Positions 22,901 to 33,752 of a DNA stretch of 64,000 bases are shown in pieces. The notes under the pieces were generated by a model, which was not told the DNA's origin, did no database searches, and was given only the letters and a program-made list of their open reading frames with translations. Positions within the stretch are counted from its first letter, which is position 1; each line of letters opens with the position of its first letter. Origin of the DNA: Epiperipatus broadwayi (Eukaryota; Onychophora; Udeonychophora; Euonychophora; Peripatidae); the NCBI GenBank assembly GCA_028023455.1, contig JAQFVV010006238.1, positions 1,369,478-1,433,477 of the forward strand, written 5' to 3'. Made by a program: the position numbers and the translations under genes.

Positions 22901-23555
22901 GGCTGGCCTCAAATTGTTCTTATATAGAAACAACAGTTTGTGCAGCTTCGAAGCTGACAAAAGAAACAATATTGAAATGTATAGAAATGAGTTTATCAAA
23001 GCAAACTATAATAAGAGAGCAATTGATAATGTTATTAGGAAATTTAAAAGAGGGCCTATTCTCGAGCTGAAACAGAATAAACCCCGGATCTTGCTTTCAT
23101 ACATTAAAAATATTCATAGAAACTTGCTTACAATCTTTTGCTCCGATTTTAGGGTGTGTTTCCGATCGCCTCCTAATCTTAGTAGGCATGTAAACAATAC
23201 CAAAGGCTATATTTTCCCAGTGCACACACAGCAAGCAGTCTACAAGATCGTGTGTAGCGATAACAATTGCCCTGCTGCATATTATGGGGAAACAAGGGCA
23301 TCTGTTCAAACAAGATTGTCCCAGCATGTATATGCATATAATAAGGCCTTAGTGGATCCATCTCACCCCTCTATTTTTGTACAGCACTCGTTGGCTGTGG
23401 GCCATCGGTGCAGGCCAGATAGGCCGAGCATGTTGTGTAGAGAGCGGCATGACCTGCATAGGAAGGTGAAGGAGGCTTGTTATATCATATCAGATGAACA
23501 TGCGATGAATGAAAAAGAATCATTTTACGCCATATCGAAGAAATGGCAAGTTTAA
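22398..23555 (+). pseudogene. Penelope-like element: RT plus GIY-YIG endonuclease, broken
   Basis: PLE polymerase remnant. The RT part runs from ERVQFVGALLEWMNRNMYAV (22398) with one stop, through LNGWLMGLPMSGIVASIVMN, to the catalytic YARYVDDIFV (tacgttgatgac at 22601-22612), with both aspartates intact. A stop follows at 22697, and then (TA)n at 22829-22897 disrupts the region before the linker. The last part (22899-23555, 218 codons) is open. It carries a Penelope GIY-YIG nuclease: VYKIVCSDNNCPAAYYGETR, where the family's second block is YYG, then a downstream arginine in TRLSQHVYAYN. The nuclease nicks target DNA to prime cDNA synthesis. The RT N-terminal half is missing. Confidence 0.85.
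22829..22897 (+). repeat. (TA)n microsatellite inside the PLE
   Basis: About 34 TA units interrupt the PLE coding region between RT and the endonuclease linker, creating YIYI-rich artificial frames on both strands. It presumably grew from a short TA run after insertion. Confidence 0.95.
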
Positions 23556-23629
23556 ACGTTCTTATCCTGATTAGCATATTTTGCCTATTTCGCATATTTG
23601 CACCTCGTGGAAAATGAGATTTTTTGTAC

Positions 23630-23662
23630 TTCTTGAAAATGAAGGTTATTCCTTCGAAAACG
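23630..23662 (+). ncRNA. Degenerate hammerhead-like motif downstream of the PLE
   Basis: A perfect five-pair hairpin GAAGG-TTATT-CCTTC (23641-23655) is followed directly by GAAAAC. It is preceded by CTTGAAAAT where a hammerhead would have CUGANGA. The position, about 75 nt after the PLE stop, is where PLEs carry hammerheads, but the first core strand is degenerate. Confidence 0.4.
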
Positions 23663-23759
23663 TTAGAAGAATCAACAAAGTTTATCATTTAGTGATTGGG
23701 TTTGATTTGTTTTATATATAGTTTTGCTTTCCGAATTATATAAGTGTGTGTGTTTCTAA

Positions 23760-25450
23760 TATTAACACAAATATTAAAATTTTACATAATATATAAAGTT
23801 GAGATTCATTAGTTTCCACAATTGACAAGTTTAATGCTACATATTTGTTAATTATGATTTATATTTTTAAGATTTACCACAATTAGCTTAGCAAGAATCG
23901 GTATTGCTGGGTGTTTGGTCGTCTGAGTACAATCTCACATTCCCTTTCAATTGCTCATGGTTTTTGTATAAGCAATCAATTACCTGCAATGGCATGGTAA
24001 TTAGCACTGTTTATCTTTATGACACAATAAGGATTGTTCATATATTTCTTTGTATAAAATAAGTACAGATTTTTATGTAAGAATGCTACTATTATTGTAA
24101 TGATCTGTTTATTTTATTAATTGCAATGCTTCTTGTTAACATTTGTATGTATTTGATTTTTACAAACTGTTTTAGCCATTGTAAGCTAATAGAAACTCAT
24201 TGTTTAGTTTAATTGCTTGATTTTGATACTCGAAAATTTAAGCCATTAGTTTGAATAGCATAATAGGAATAACAGTTGTTTTTTTATTATCTATGTTTCA
24301 AAAGTAAATTTCTTCTACATAAAGACTGATATCCAAAATTATTCTAGGAATTATTTAGACTCGAACATTCTTATTTATTGATTATTCAATTTTTCACATT
24401 AAGCCCAAGAATTGATTAATGTGTAATATATTTCACATTAAGCCCAAGAATTGATTAATGTGTAATATTGATACCCACTTCAAGGAAGGCTGACTTTTGT
24501 CATTCTTAGATTTACTTTAGAATACAATAAGTACATCAATGAAAGATAAGATCATTAAATCCTTGCAGATGAAAAAATAATCATATTTATTAAACAAGAC
24601 TACTGAAAATAGTTTTTAATTGAAACTATGCTATTTTGTTAAGAAATAGTAGTAATAGAGAGCTATAACAAATATTAAAAGAATTTAAAAGTAACAAAGG
24701 ATATTCTTGCTGATGTTATTAAACTGCTAGAAGATTTGCATATTTAAATAGCTAAGAAAAGCTTAAGTACACTCACAAAGAAGATGTAAGAGCTATGTAG
24801 TGAGGATTAATTGTTTTTGTGTATAAACAACTATTTTTTTAATGTACAAATAAAAAGGTCATTTTTGATATCTATTTCGTTTATTAATGAAAAGGCAGGT
24901 GTAACTGTAGTATAAATCTATAACACTTCTATGATTTTAAGAACTTTTTCTTTTCTGGTTAAATATACTTAAAGATTTTATTTTACTACATGGATACACA
25001 CATATTTTAAAATACATGAATGAAGATATCTGCAAAAGGAAAATTACTCTCAATATGCATTTTTGGTAGAACTAGCTCTTCAGTTAGCCCACCAATGTAT
25101 ATAAAGAAAATGTCAAATAAGTGATTGTATGAAATTTGGCTGATGTTATAAAAACTGACTTCTTACTTGTAATTCTTTTACAGAAGGTTTATGATATCTT
25201 GTCAGAAAAGTTTGTGGTTAAACAAAAGCTTTATTTTGTATGCTCTATGTATTTTTACTTGTTTTTGCTTTGGTGATCTCTTTTTTTTTTACTTTTTTTG
25301 TATTTATATTATCAAAAAAGTAAAAATAAATTATATTTAGAAACTAACTGCTTGTATTTTTAACAACAGTTAGTGATTCAAGTTAATGCCTCTCATGATT
25401 TAATGCAAGACTCATAAGATAGAACATTTGCTTGAAGGTATGTGTTTATT
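23760..25450. other. AT-rich stretch, no recognised gene
   Basis: Nothing recognisable apart from a small tandem duplication at 24391-24469. No frame of note. Confidence 0.45.
24391..24469 (+). repeat. 39-bp tandem duplication
   Basis: ttcacattaagcccaagaat starts at 24393 and again at 24432, and both copies extend through gattaatgtgtaatat. The copies are identical over about 37 bp, so the duplication is recent. Confidence 0.9.
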
Positions 25451-25465
25451 GATAATATATTAGTG

Positions 25466-25899
25466 CAGGGGTGGGGAAATAGTGGCTCACAGGCCACATG
25501 CAGCCCACTAAAAGTTTTTTGTGGCCCGCCAAGACAGTTAGAAAAATATGCCTTGAACCGAGATTTTTTTCCCATGCATGACTGAAAATTCATCTCATAT
25601 TTTCCTCTAGGACAGCCATGTCAATATGCATATGCAGTGCTTTTTCAGTTGATCTGGTTAATATTAATTTTGTCTTTGCAACAGTAAAAATATAAATTTT
25701 CAACTTTAGTGAAACCATAAACCTCCCAAAAAAATGTAAAATCGGTGATGAATATCGTGTGTTTACTGAAGAATGGACAAACAAATATTTCTTCGGTAAT
25801 ACAAGGAATAAAGCAGTGTGTTTGTTGTGTTATGAAAAAAAGATGTGGCCCTCCACTTCCACAAAGTGGTCCCCAAGCCAAAACAATTGCCCACTCCTG
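25466..25899 (+). mobile_element. hAT-superfamily remnant with 8-bp TSD and BED-like start
   Basis: The left end is CAGGGGTGGGGAA and the right end reads inward as CAGGAGTGGGCAA, forming short terminal inverted repeats of hAT type. Flanks tattagtg (25458-25465) and tattaggg (25900-25907) make an 8-bp target duplication with one mismatch, the hAT size. The edges also have the ggcccgc and cacatgcagccc content common in hAT elements. Inside, a plus-strand frame near 25735-25835 reads KCKIGDEYRVFTEEWTNKYF then AVCLLCYEK. This resembles the N-terminal zinc-finger region of GTF2IRD2/ZBED-like hAT transposases. The catalytic domain is deleted. Confidence 0.8.
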
Positions 25900-25907
25900 T
25901 ATTAGGG

Positions 25908-26275
25908 TGTTTAATGTACAGAAAATTTTAAACTTTATTTAAACTTTTCAAATACAAACAACTTGTTAGTAGTAACACACAAATAGACAACATTTTGAGC
26001 ACTATTATTCTCCTCTTTTCTTGAGGTGTTGCTGGCCTGACCAGTGATAGTATTGACTTAAGAGTCAAACTCACATCTTTAGATTCTTGAATGTCAATTT
26101 CAAGGCAAACACTATAACCAACTGAGAGATCCTGTCAAAGTCAGCAAATAGTAGAAATTTTATATATGAGGGTTAGTTCAAATCCTTGTTTTTAAACTTT
26201 TTTTCAAGAGCAAGGTTAATTAGAGGCTTTTTAATTTTTTTTTCTAAGAGCAAGGTTAATTAAAGGCTTTCATAC
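25908..26275 (-). mobile_element. PLE terminal repeat with tRNA-like segment, left copy
   Basis: Matches the left arm of the 588-bp unit at 9991: tgtacagaaaattttaaact, then aaacaacttgttagtagtaa and gaggtgttgctggcc. A tRNA-like segment (26064-26136, minus) follows. The hammerhead-like core is degenerate here (CTCAAGAAAAGAGG, then CAAAATG, minus strand). Two copies of aagagcaaggttaatta (near 26206 and 26246) lie next to the PLE body. This is the outer flank of an inverted PLE insertion; the mirror copy is at 28780-28985. Confidence 0.68.
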
Positions 26276-26281
26276 ATTATG

Positions 26282-27020
26282 TTTGGAGATTATTTAAGTC
26301 ATTTAGATTTTGCAGATGACATAGTTGTTTTTGCAATAATGCTTTAGAGCTGCAGGAATTGTTGCAGGAGTTATCAGATGAAAGTAGGACTAAAGACAAA
26401 TGTTAAAAAGACTAAAATAATGTTTAATCGATTTTTTCAAAATATGAAAATAAAGATTGATTATGATGAGTTAGAAGAAGTTAACAGTTACAAATACCCT
26501 GGTCAGATTATTAATACAGATGTAAACATAATGGATGAAATTAATCATAGAATTAAACTTGTTTGGAGTGCTTTTGGTAGAAATAACTTGATACTAAACG
26601 GAAATGCGCCTTTGTGTTTGAAAAGGAAAGTTTTTAACAAATGTGTTTTATTAGTTCTTACTTATGGATCTGAGGCTTGGACCCTTAATAGAACAATACA
26701 GGGACTTCAAACCACTCAAAGAAGTATGCAATGTATGGGTAAGAGAACAAACAGGTGTTAATGACCTCATTGAAAAAATTAAAAGATGGAAGTGGAGTTG
26801 GGATGGACATATTGCTAGAAGAGATGATAATAGATGGACAATTGAAATCTTAAACCGGATTTCCAGAGATTGTAAAAGACCCAGAAAGAGACCATGTGTT
26901 AGATGGATGGAATAAGAAAGGGTGCAGGGGTGATGTGGAGAAGAGAAGCTAAAGATCAGAAAAGATGGATTGAACTTGGAGAGACCTTCATCCTACAGTG
27001 GATTGATAATGGTTGATGAC
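26282..27020 (+). mobile_element. 5'-truncated RTE LINE inserted into the PLE
   Basis: Begins with coding sequence for GDYLSHLDFADDIVVF and ends ggattgataatggttgatgac. The flanking PLE sequence reads cattatg on the left and tatgtattgcc on the right. The intact counterpart at 28.69-28.71 kb (minus sense cattatgtattgcc) shows the empty site, so tatg is a 4-bp target duplication (26278-26281 and 27021-27024). The reading frame is broken by several indels and a stop, but the C-terminal RTE blocks are clear: NHRIKLVWSAFGRNNLIL, YGSEAWTLNR and GVNDLIEKIKRWKWSW. Confidence 0.87.
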
Positions 27021-28260
27021 TATGTATTGCCTCACTGGATTGACTTGTATGATTATTTGCATTATCATATGAGCAGCTTCCTTGAATTTTCTTCTTAGCA
27101 CTTTTTCCTCTATATCCAATATTTTTGTACTTTTTCCAATTAAGCATATGGCCATTAAAACATACATAGTCTACTACTGTAAATACATCTGTTTTTTCTT
27201 TTTTAACCATTAATTTATGTTCTTTCAATTGCTGTTCAACAGGGTGACATGTCTCACCAATATGTTTCCTTCCACCTTCACATGGTATTTCACAGATGCA
27301 GTTTTTGTTCTTCAGCATTTCCAGTTTAGGCTTGGTAGTGGTTTGGCTTTGGAAATCTGCATTAAAGTTATACAGACTGCAGATTTTCTTTAATTTCTTC
27401 ACCACTAAATACCAATAAATCTTTTTTTTGGTGTCTCTTTTCACTATCTATTAAATGTTTCTTTGATGTTGGCTGATGGATAACCATTCTTCATGAGAGT
27501 TTGTTTTATGTGAATCTTCTTTTTTCCAAATCACTGTTTTCTGAACAAACCTCATTTGCATTGTTCCATAGTGATAGTACAATTCTACGTTTAGTGCTTT
27601 CGGTATGATTGAATGTATATGCCAAATACTTGCCAGTATGTTGGTTTTCTACAAACTGTTGTTTTTACTTTGCCCTGGGAGAGTCTTATCACAAGAACAT
27701 TTAAGAATGCCATTTTTTGTTGTCATTCTTAATTGAAGGAGATATGTTGTTGATTTGCATCCAGAATGACTGTAATTGCACTTCACCATACAGCCATATC
27801 ACAAATATGTATCAACATAGCAAAGGCACACTTTAGTTGGACATGGAATAGTATTTATGGCTATGGTTTCAAGTTTTTTTTTATGTAAATGTTGATCAGC
27901 AAGGGTGACAGTGGTGATCCCATGGCCATCCCTTGATTTTGTTGGAAGATTTTGAGTTATATTGAATGCAGAATTACATTGTACTATCAATAGGTATAGT
28001 TGTTATAGTTTGTAGACTATATCATCATATAACCATTTTCTTACAATAGACATTGCCTCATCACATGGTACATTTGTAAATAGACTTTCCACATCAAAGC
28101 TTACCAATATGTCAGCTTTTTTTATTTTCATGTCTTTGACTAATTCTACAAAGTGCTTAGAATTTTTGATGAAGGATTGTGTCCTGTATACCAATGGACT
28201 AAGATCTACGAGAAGAAATCTTGACAAATTTTGACATGGTGAATTCTTCAACTAACAGTA
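27021..28260 (-). pseudogene. Penelope-like element body, minus strand, RT plus GIY-YIG
   Basis: On the minus strand, RT is visible as DILVSFDVESLFTNVPCDEA (28.06-28.14 kb), the PLE block with the first catalytic aspartate. The following region has lost its YVDD to CYVDTYL (near 27.8 kb), so a second catalytic residue is mutated. The nuclease reads CICEIPCEGGRKHIGETCHP, then EQQLKEHK (27.19-27.31 kb), a GIY-YIG domain with the Penelope CxxxPC start. Frameshifts separate the parts. The sequence is distinct from the PLE at 22.4 kb, so this is a second family. The 5' RT half beyond 28260 is missing. Confidence 0.83.
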
Positions 28261-28439
28261 GGTCTTAATGGACTGTTGTCTTTATGGATTTTAGGTAGTC
28301 CATTCAGGTGAGAAATCTTGCTGAAATATGATGTTAGTTTTCTTATTTTCATGAATCACTAAAATATATGCAATGCTTCTGGAATATTGCTTCAATGAAT
28401 TTTTACTTGTACTAAGTCTAAACTGGAAATGCTTAATAA

Positions 28440-28715
28440 CAATAACTGCATAAGAAATACCATATGAATGTGGAAGAAATTTATTGGTGAGACCTGTTGC
28501 CCTGTTAAACAATGATTGAAAGAACACAAACTAATAGTTAAAGAAGGAAAAACAGATGTGTCTATGGTAGCAGACCATTTATGTTTTAATGACTATATGC
28601 TTAATTGGGAAATTACAGAAATATTGGATAGAGAAGAAAATGTACAAAAAAGAAAATTCAAGGAACCTGCTCACATGTAAGTCGACCCAGTGTGGCAATA
28701 CATAATGTATGGAAG
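28440..28715 (+). pseudogene. Inverted second copy of the PLE GIY-YIG end
   Basis: Plus-strand sequence encodes KFIGETCCPVKQ, then LKEHKLIVKEGKTDVSMVAD and LCFNDYMLNWE. It is a diverged copy of the minus-strand nuclease at 27.05-27.31 kb. It continues to cccagtgtggcaatacataatg, the uninterrupted version of the site where the RTE inserted. A stop splits it. PLE insertions are known for inverted partial second copies; this fits that pattern. Confidence 0.8.
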
Positions 28716-28779
28716 CTTCTAATTAATAACCTTGATCTTAAAAAATTTTTTTTAAATAAAATAAACCTCTAATTAACCT

Positions 28780-28985
28780 TGCTCTTAAAGAATACATTTG
28801 AAGGACTCAGGAGAATTTTAGCCTATCCTCATATGAAATTTCTACTATCTGTTGTCTTTGACTGGATAGTTCAGTTGGTTAGAGTGTTAGCTTTAAATTC
28901 GATATTCAAGATTCTAAAGGTGCTAGTTCAACTTCTATGTGAATACTGTCACTGGTCAGGCCAGCAACACCTGAAGATGTCCAAA
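28780..28985 (+). mobile_element. PLE terminal repeat with tRNA-like segment, right copy
   Basis: Contains a tRNA-like segment at 28864-28950 (GATAGTTCAGTTGGTTAGAG as A-box, GGTGCTAGTTCAACTT as B-box). The ggccagcaacacctgaagat block seen at 10.35 kb follows. It is inverted relative to the copy at 25908-26275, so the PLE complex is bounded by inverted terminal repeats. Confidence 0.68.
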
Positions 28986-29534
28986 TACATTTAGAAATGT
29001 AGTTGGAATATGTGGATTCCAGGCTTTGGTTCTGAAGAATTAAGACCATTTAAAAAAGCAGCAGCAGCAGAAGCCCATAAACAGAGGATGGCTTTGATTC
29101 GCAAAACATTAAAGAAATACTGATGTTCAACTATGTTATGTGTCTTCATTACATTTCCAGATATTCTTTTGTAGAAAAGTCTCTTCAATCAAGAACATAT
29201 TCCATTTTTAATATTGTTTGTGTAATCTTATATACATACACAGTTATATATAAAATGCACAAATTTATTTGTATTTATGCATATATAAAACCTGAAAGCT
29301 TATATTCAAAAATGAAAAGTTTTTAGGATGTAAAGATATCTAAACATTTGATATTATAGATCTGTTTTTCTTCTGAATAAAATATAAAATGGCAAATATT
29401 TATAATCTGATTTTAAACAATATTGTTAGTCGTAAACAGTTTGATGGAACTTGTCATTACAAAGTCTTACATTATAGTTTGTATATGAACCCATTCTATC
29501 TTTTCATTAAAAAAAAGCTATAAAAAATCTGTTA

Positions 29535-30786
29535 ATACAGCATCTATTGATCCACACTATCCGATGGCGCTGTTGCTAGTGAAAAACAAATAGATATAAC
29601 GTTACTGGGCTGTTTAAAATTTTGTTGATTTATGCTTTGAATTTTTGGATTTACTTGATTTTTATTTTATTTTTTGTTGTTGTTGTTTTTTTTTTGTTTT
29701 TTTTTGGTAACCGGTTTGATGTATATTTCTTAAAAATAACAAAAAAATGGGGGTGGGGGAGGGTTTGGTCTTTTTAAAATATTCGGTCTTTTTACTTTTT
29801 TTTTTTTAAATTAAGACAAACATTTTCTTTTTGCCTGGTCTTTTTTTATTTATTTATTATTTTTTTTTAAGAAACTTTTTTTTTTTTGGTTTTCAAAGTC
29901 TTTTTGATTGTTTTTGAAGAAACTTTTTTTGTTTGTTATCGAGAAACAAGGCTTTCTCGACAGACCTCTCTAAGACCTCTCATCATATTCCTTACGGCGT
30001 TTCGACACCTTTCCGACTCAACTGTAATACGCTTCATTGTAAGCTGGTCCCGGCTTCAAGAATAAATTAGCCATACTGCTTGTGATTCCCAGGCAGCCCT
30101 GAAAGCCCATTTTCCATGATCGAATGGAACACCTTGGTCGACATTGACATGCTTGTCATTCCATTTCAGATGTTTGACAATGCCTTAATTTCATTCAACC
30201 ACCACAAAGACTTTTTCTGGGTGGGTCAAATATTTTTTCTTTTTTTTTGGGGGGGGGGGTTGAAGGAAGGCCAGTGCATCTGCTTCTGTAGCAGGTCCAT
30301 CTCAAAACTACAATGCCGAATGGTCATCTGCCATTGAACTGTTTTGATCTCGAAAAAGTCTCTGAAAGTGCGCAACTTGATCGTGAACTTTGCTGAATCA
30401 TGATTTACACTCCTCATTTAGTGAATTCTGACCCCTGCCAACGCGTTTGAGAATTCGTTACAATTTTTACCAACTCACATCAATTACAATACATTGAAGC
30501 AAAAAAAAAAATCCGTTATAATATAGTTTTTGTCATTACAAAGACAGAAACCTTCATATCATACACTGTACAATAGTCAAGAGTAATGTCTATAGAGAGT
30601 GTCGCTGACTCATCGCTAATAATCTTCAACATACTAGAGATGTTGGGGTAAGGGTGCACTTCAAGATCTTAGTGTTTGAACAGGTTACAGGTCGTAAGAT
30701 CTATGAGTGGCCTTGTAAACATCATATTTATGTGCTTTAGCATAGCAACAGCGCCCTCGGACGGTGTGGATCAATAGATGCTGTAT
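29535..30786. mobile_element. 1.25-kb TA-flanked transposon with 44-bp inverted ends
   Basis: The left end (29535-29578) begins atacagcatctattgatcca and is matched by the inverted right end (30743-30786) with only three differences. Both sides are flanked by TA (29533-29534 and 30787-30788), the duplication made by Tc1/mariner-type elements. The interior has a T-rich segment at 29650-29940 and a less AT-rich segment at 29990-30430. I found no transposase motif on either strand. A non-autonomous DNA transposon; the superfamily is only suggested by the TA. Confidence 0.72.
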
Positions 30787-31692
30787 TACCAAAAATATTT
30801 ATTTTGATTCAATAAAGTGTTTTTCTAAAAAAAAAAAAAAAATCAGGTGGCTTCCTGAAGAACTTATCATACAATAGTTTTGTATAGATATATGTCCCCA
30901 TTTTTTGTATGTCTATATATTAAAGGTTTTGTTGTATAATAGTTTGCATATGCTGGCAACCCAGAGCTCAAATGTAAGCTGTAGCAAGCTGATAACCATT
31001 CAATTATTGATATGTAATTGGGTATTTAGCAAGAAACTAAAACAAGTAATGAAATACTTAAATTATCTCAGCTAGTAATTGATTGTAGTGGTGAGTAATA
31101 TCTTCTGTGTCACTATTTTTTTGTTAAACTTTATTTTTTTGTGGGGGGGGTCTTATGTATATGTGTATATAAATAATTAGAAGCAGTACTAATGTCTTTT
31201 ACTTCGGAGAAAACATTGACAATATTAAGTACAAACCTTAATTCAATTTCAATGCAGAATACCCTTTTTAAAGGCAGTTGTAGATTACCACATTTGTGTG
31301 ATTCCTTATAATCATTTCTTGACTTTAGTATAAAAGTTAGAGATGTTTGATATGCAAGATTATTTTATGCTTTATTAAATTGAAACTTAAATTACTAATA
31401 CCAATAAATAATTTACTAAGAGATCTAGTACTAGGCTTCATTTGATCATTTAAGGTTTACACATGTTTTGTGCCCTATGAATAAAATTGTTTTATATATT
31501 TCCTATAAATTATTTTTCTTGATGAGTATGAATCAGCTTTGTAAGTAGCTTTTTACACGAATCAAAAAAATATTGCTAGTTGATGGATTAATCTTAAGTT
31601 AGTTGGAAATGTTAATTTTCCTTATAGATGATATTTATTGTCAAACCCTATCATAGATATTGAAGTTCGAGGATAATAGTGATTTTATTATA

Positions 31693-32587
31693 CACCTGGG
31701 TCTCATTTTATGCGGTAGATAGGTTCCTTAGAAAATGTGCACAAAAGAAATTGCACAAAAATAAATATAACTTACCTTGAAAAATGGGGGATAGGTTTTC
31801 GTAATTTTCAGAAATTGGCATAAAAGCAAAGGAACAAGAAAAAATTATTTTAAAATTCACATTAAAAAAATAAGGAAATAATGTATGACTAATAAAAAAT
31901 TTAAAAAATATATAAAAAATTAATATAAGACAAACTTTTTTTACTTTTTTTATTAACTACAGTATTTAATTTTACATTTTTTTCATACATATTTTAATTT
32001 TTACTGCTACTTTACAATATGAGTTCATTTGTGAACTAGTAAGAAATGATATTCATGACGTGTTGTACAACTAGCGCCACTTCCAGTCTTGTGCTGTTTC
32101 TATATTAAAAAAATGAGATACAATTAAAACAGAATGATTAGACATTATCATTCAAAAGATTATTTTCAGTTTATAAAATCAATAAAATCTTCATTATTAT
32201 TTATTTTAAAAATCTAAAAAAATATTTATTTCTGTTAATATTTAACAAAATACGTTTTAAAAGTTTAAAATTTTTGAATATTTATTGCGTTATTTTTATA
32301 CGTATGTATAAATATATTATTATTATTTACTTATTAGTATAAGTAGATTATTTACATAGAAGTTAAGATTCTAAATACAGCTTATGGCCATATTAACGTA
32401 AGCTGCTAATATAATGTTATATTTTTGAAAGAAAAAAAAAGTATTTCAAGTCAAAATAAGTTATTAATAATTTAAATTTCTTGATGTCTAATAAATATAG
32501 TGAAATATGAAGGGTATTAAGAAGAAACATGAATCACATAACTTCAAAATCACATTAAAATAATCCACATAAAACGAGGCCCAGGTG
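31693..32587. mobile_element. Tc1/mariner-type MITE, about 0.9 kb
   Basis: Inverted ends cacctgggtctcattttatg (31693) and, reversed, cacctgggcctcgttttatg (ending 32587), about 25 bp with few mismatches, flanked by TA-TA on both sides. The subterminal gataggttccttagaaaatg resembles the inner end of pogo/Tigger-like elements. The interior is AT-rich with no coding frame. Confidence 0.72.
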
Positions 32588-32985
32588 TATACACATTTTT
32601 TAACATGCGTACATGAATAGATGTGTCATATACAAGTTGTAAATGTATGTGAAAAAAAAAATTGTCATATTTATAAAGATGTATGTGTATACTATATATA
32701 AACTGTGAATGTGTATTTTTTACCATGCACCCGTTATATACAAGTTGTAAATGGGTGCGAAAAATCCCATATATCCCTAGATGTGTGTGTATACTATGTA
32801 TAATGTATGAATTTAAAAATAAAAATCTAAAAAATTAAAATATCTTTTTTATTAATTCCAATTTTTTTTTAAAAAATTTTTTTTACTTTCGCGGCTAATC
32901 GAAACGAATCGCGTATGGCCGGGGTGAGGGGGGGTGGTACTGTATACATTTTTTGTTTTGTTTTAAACAATTGCTATTTTTTTTC

Positions 32986-33085
32986 TCATGTGTCATAGCA
33001 TCAGCTGGGAAGCGAACCCACTATCCCGGGACAATTGCTTGTAAAAGCAGCTGTCGCTGACCTCTCGACCATACATCTATTGACA
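32986..33085 (-). repeat. tRNA-derived SINE fragment
   Basis: On the minus strand, tggtcgagaggtcagcg resembles an A-box and gggttcgcttccc a B-box, with a Leu/Ser-like spacing of about 50 nt. The 3' part cagctgatgctatgacacat matches the copy at 39900-40006. The cloverleaf cannot be closed properly, so it is not a functional tRNA. Confidence 0.65.
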
Positions 33086-33752
33086 GAGTTTCATAATTTG
33101 TATCAATTAGTCATTTTATTTATATTTAATAATTAAAATAATAATTTTTAATTAAATTAAAATGATGAACAAATATTAGTTGTTGTTTATAGTTTTTTTT
33201 TAAACAAAATTAATAAAGATCAAATAATTGCCTTGCAATAAATAGCCCATTGCTGATCACATACCTCTCAATCAATCTCTTATAGAGAAAGTGAAGAAGA
33301 CAGAATTAATCAAGTTTGCCTATTACTGAATGGTAAAGTTTGAGTGGTTTTTCATGCCTGTTTTACCAACTAACTTATATACCCATTTATCAACCTTTGT
33401 TGTTGTTGGATAGTTGGCTGAGTTGATTAAAAAAGTGTAAATAAATGCTAATTTTCTACAACTAATTTTACCACAGTCATTTCATTGATTTTATCATTTA
33501 ATGTTAATCCATAACATTTAATCATTTTTAAATCATAGTTGAAAAAGTTATTGTTATATTATTTCATACTTTAGAGATCACATTATTTTAGTCAGATATT
33601 CAATTGAGCATAGTTTTACATATTGTTTAACAGTAATTTATGCATGGAAGTGAAAGGGCACTTACAATGAATCAACTGTTATATAAATAAATAATTAACC
33701 ATAAGTGCACATAGCTAAATGATTATCATGCACCTCACATTTATTATTTATA

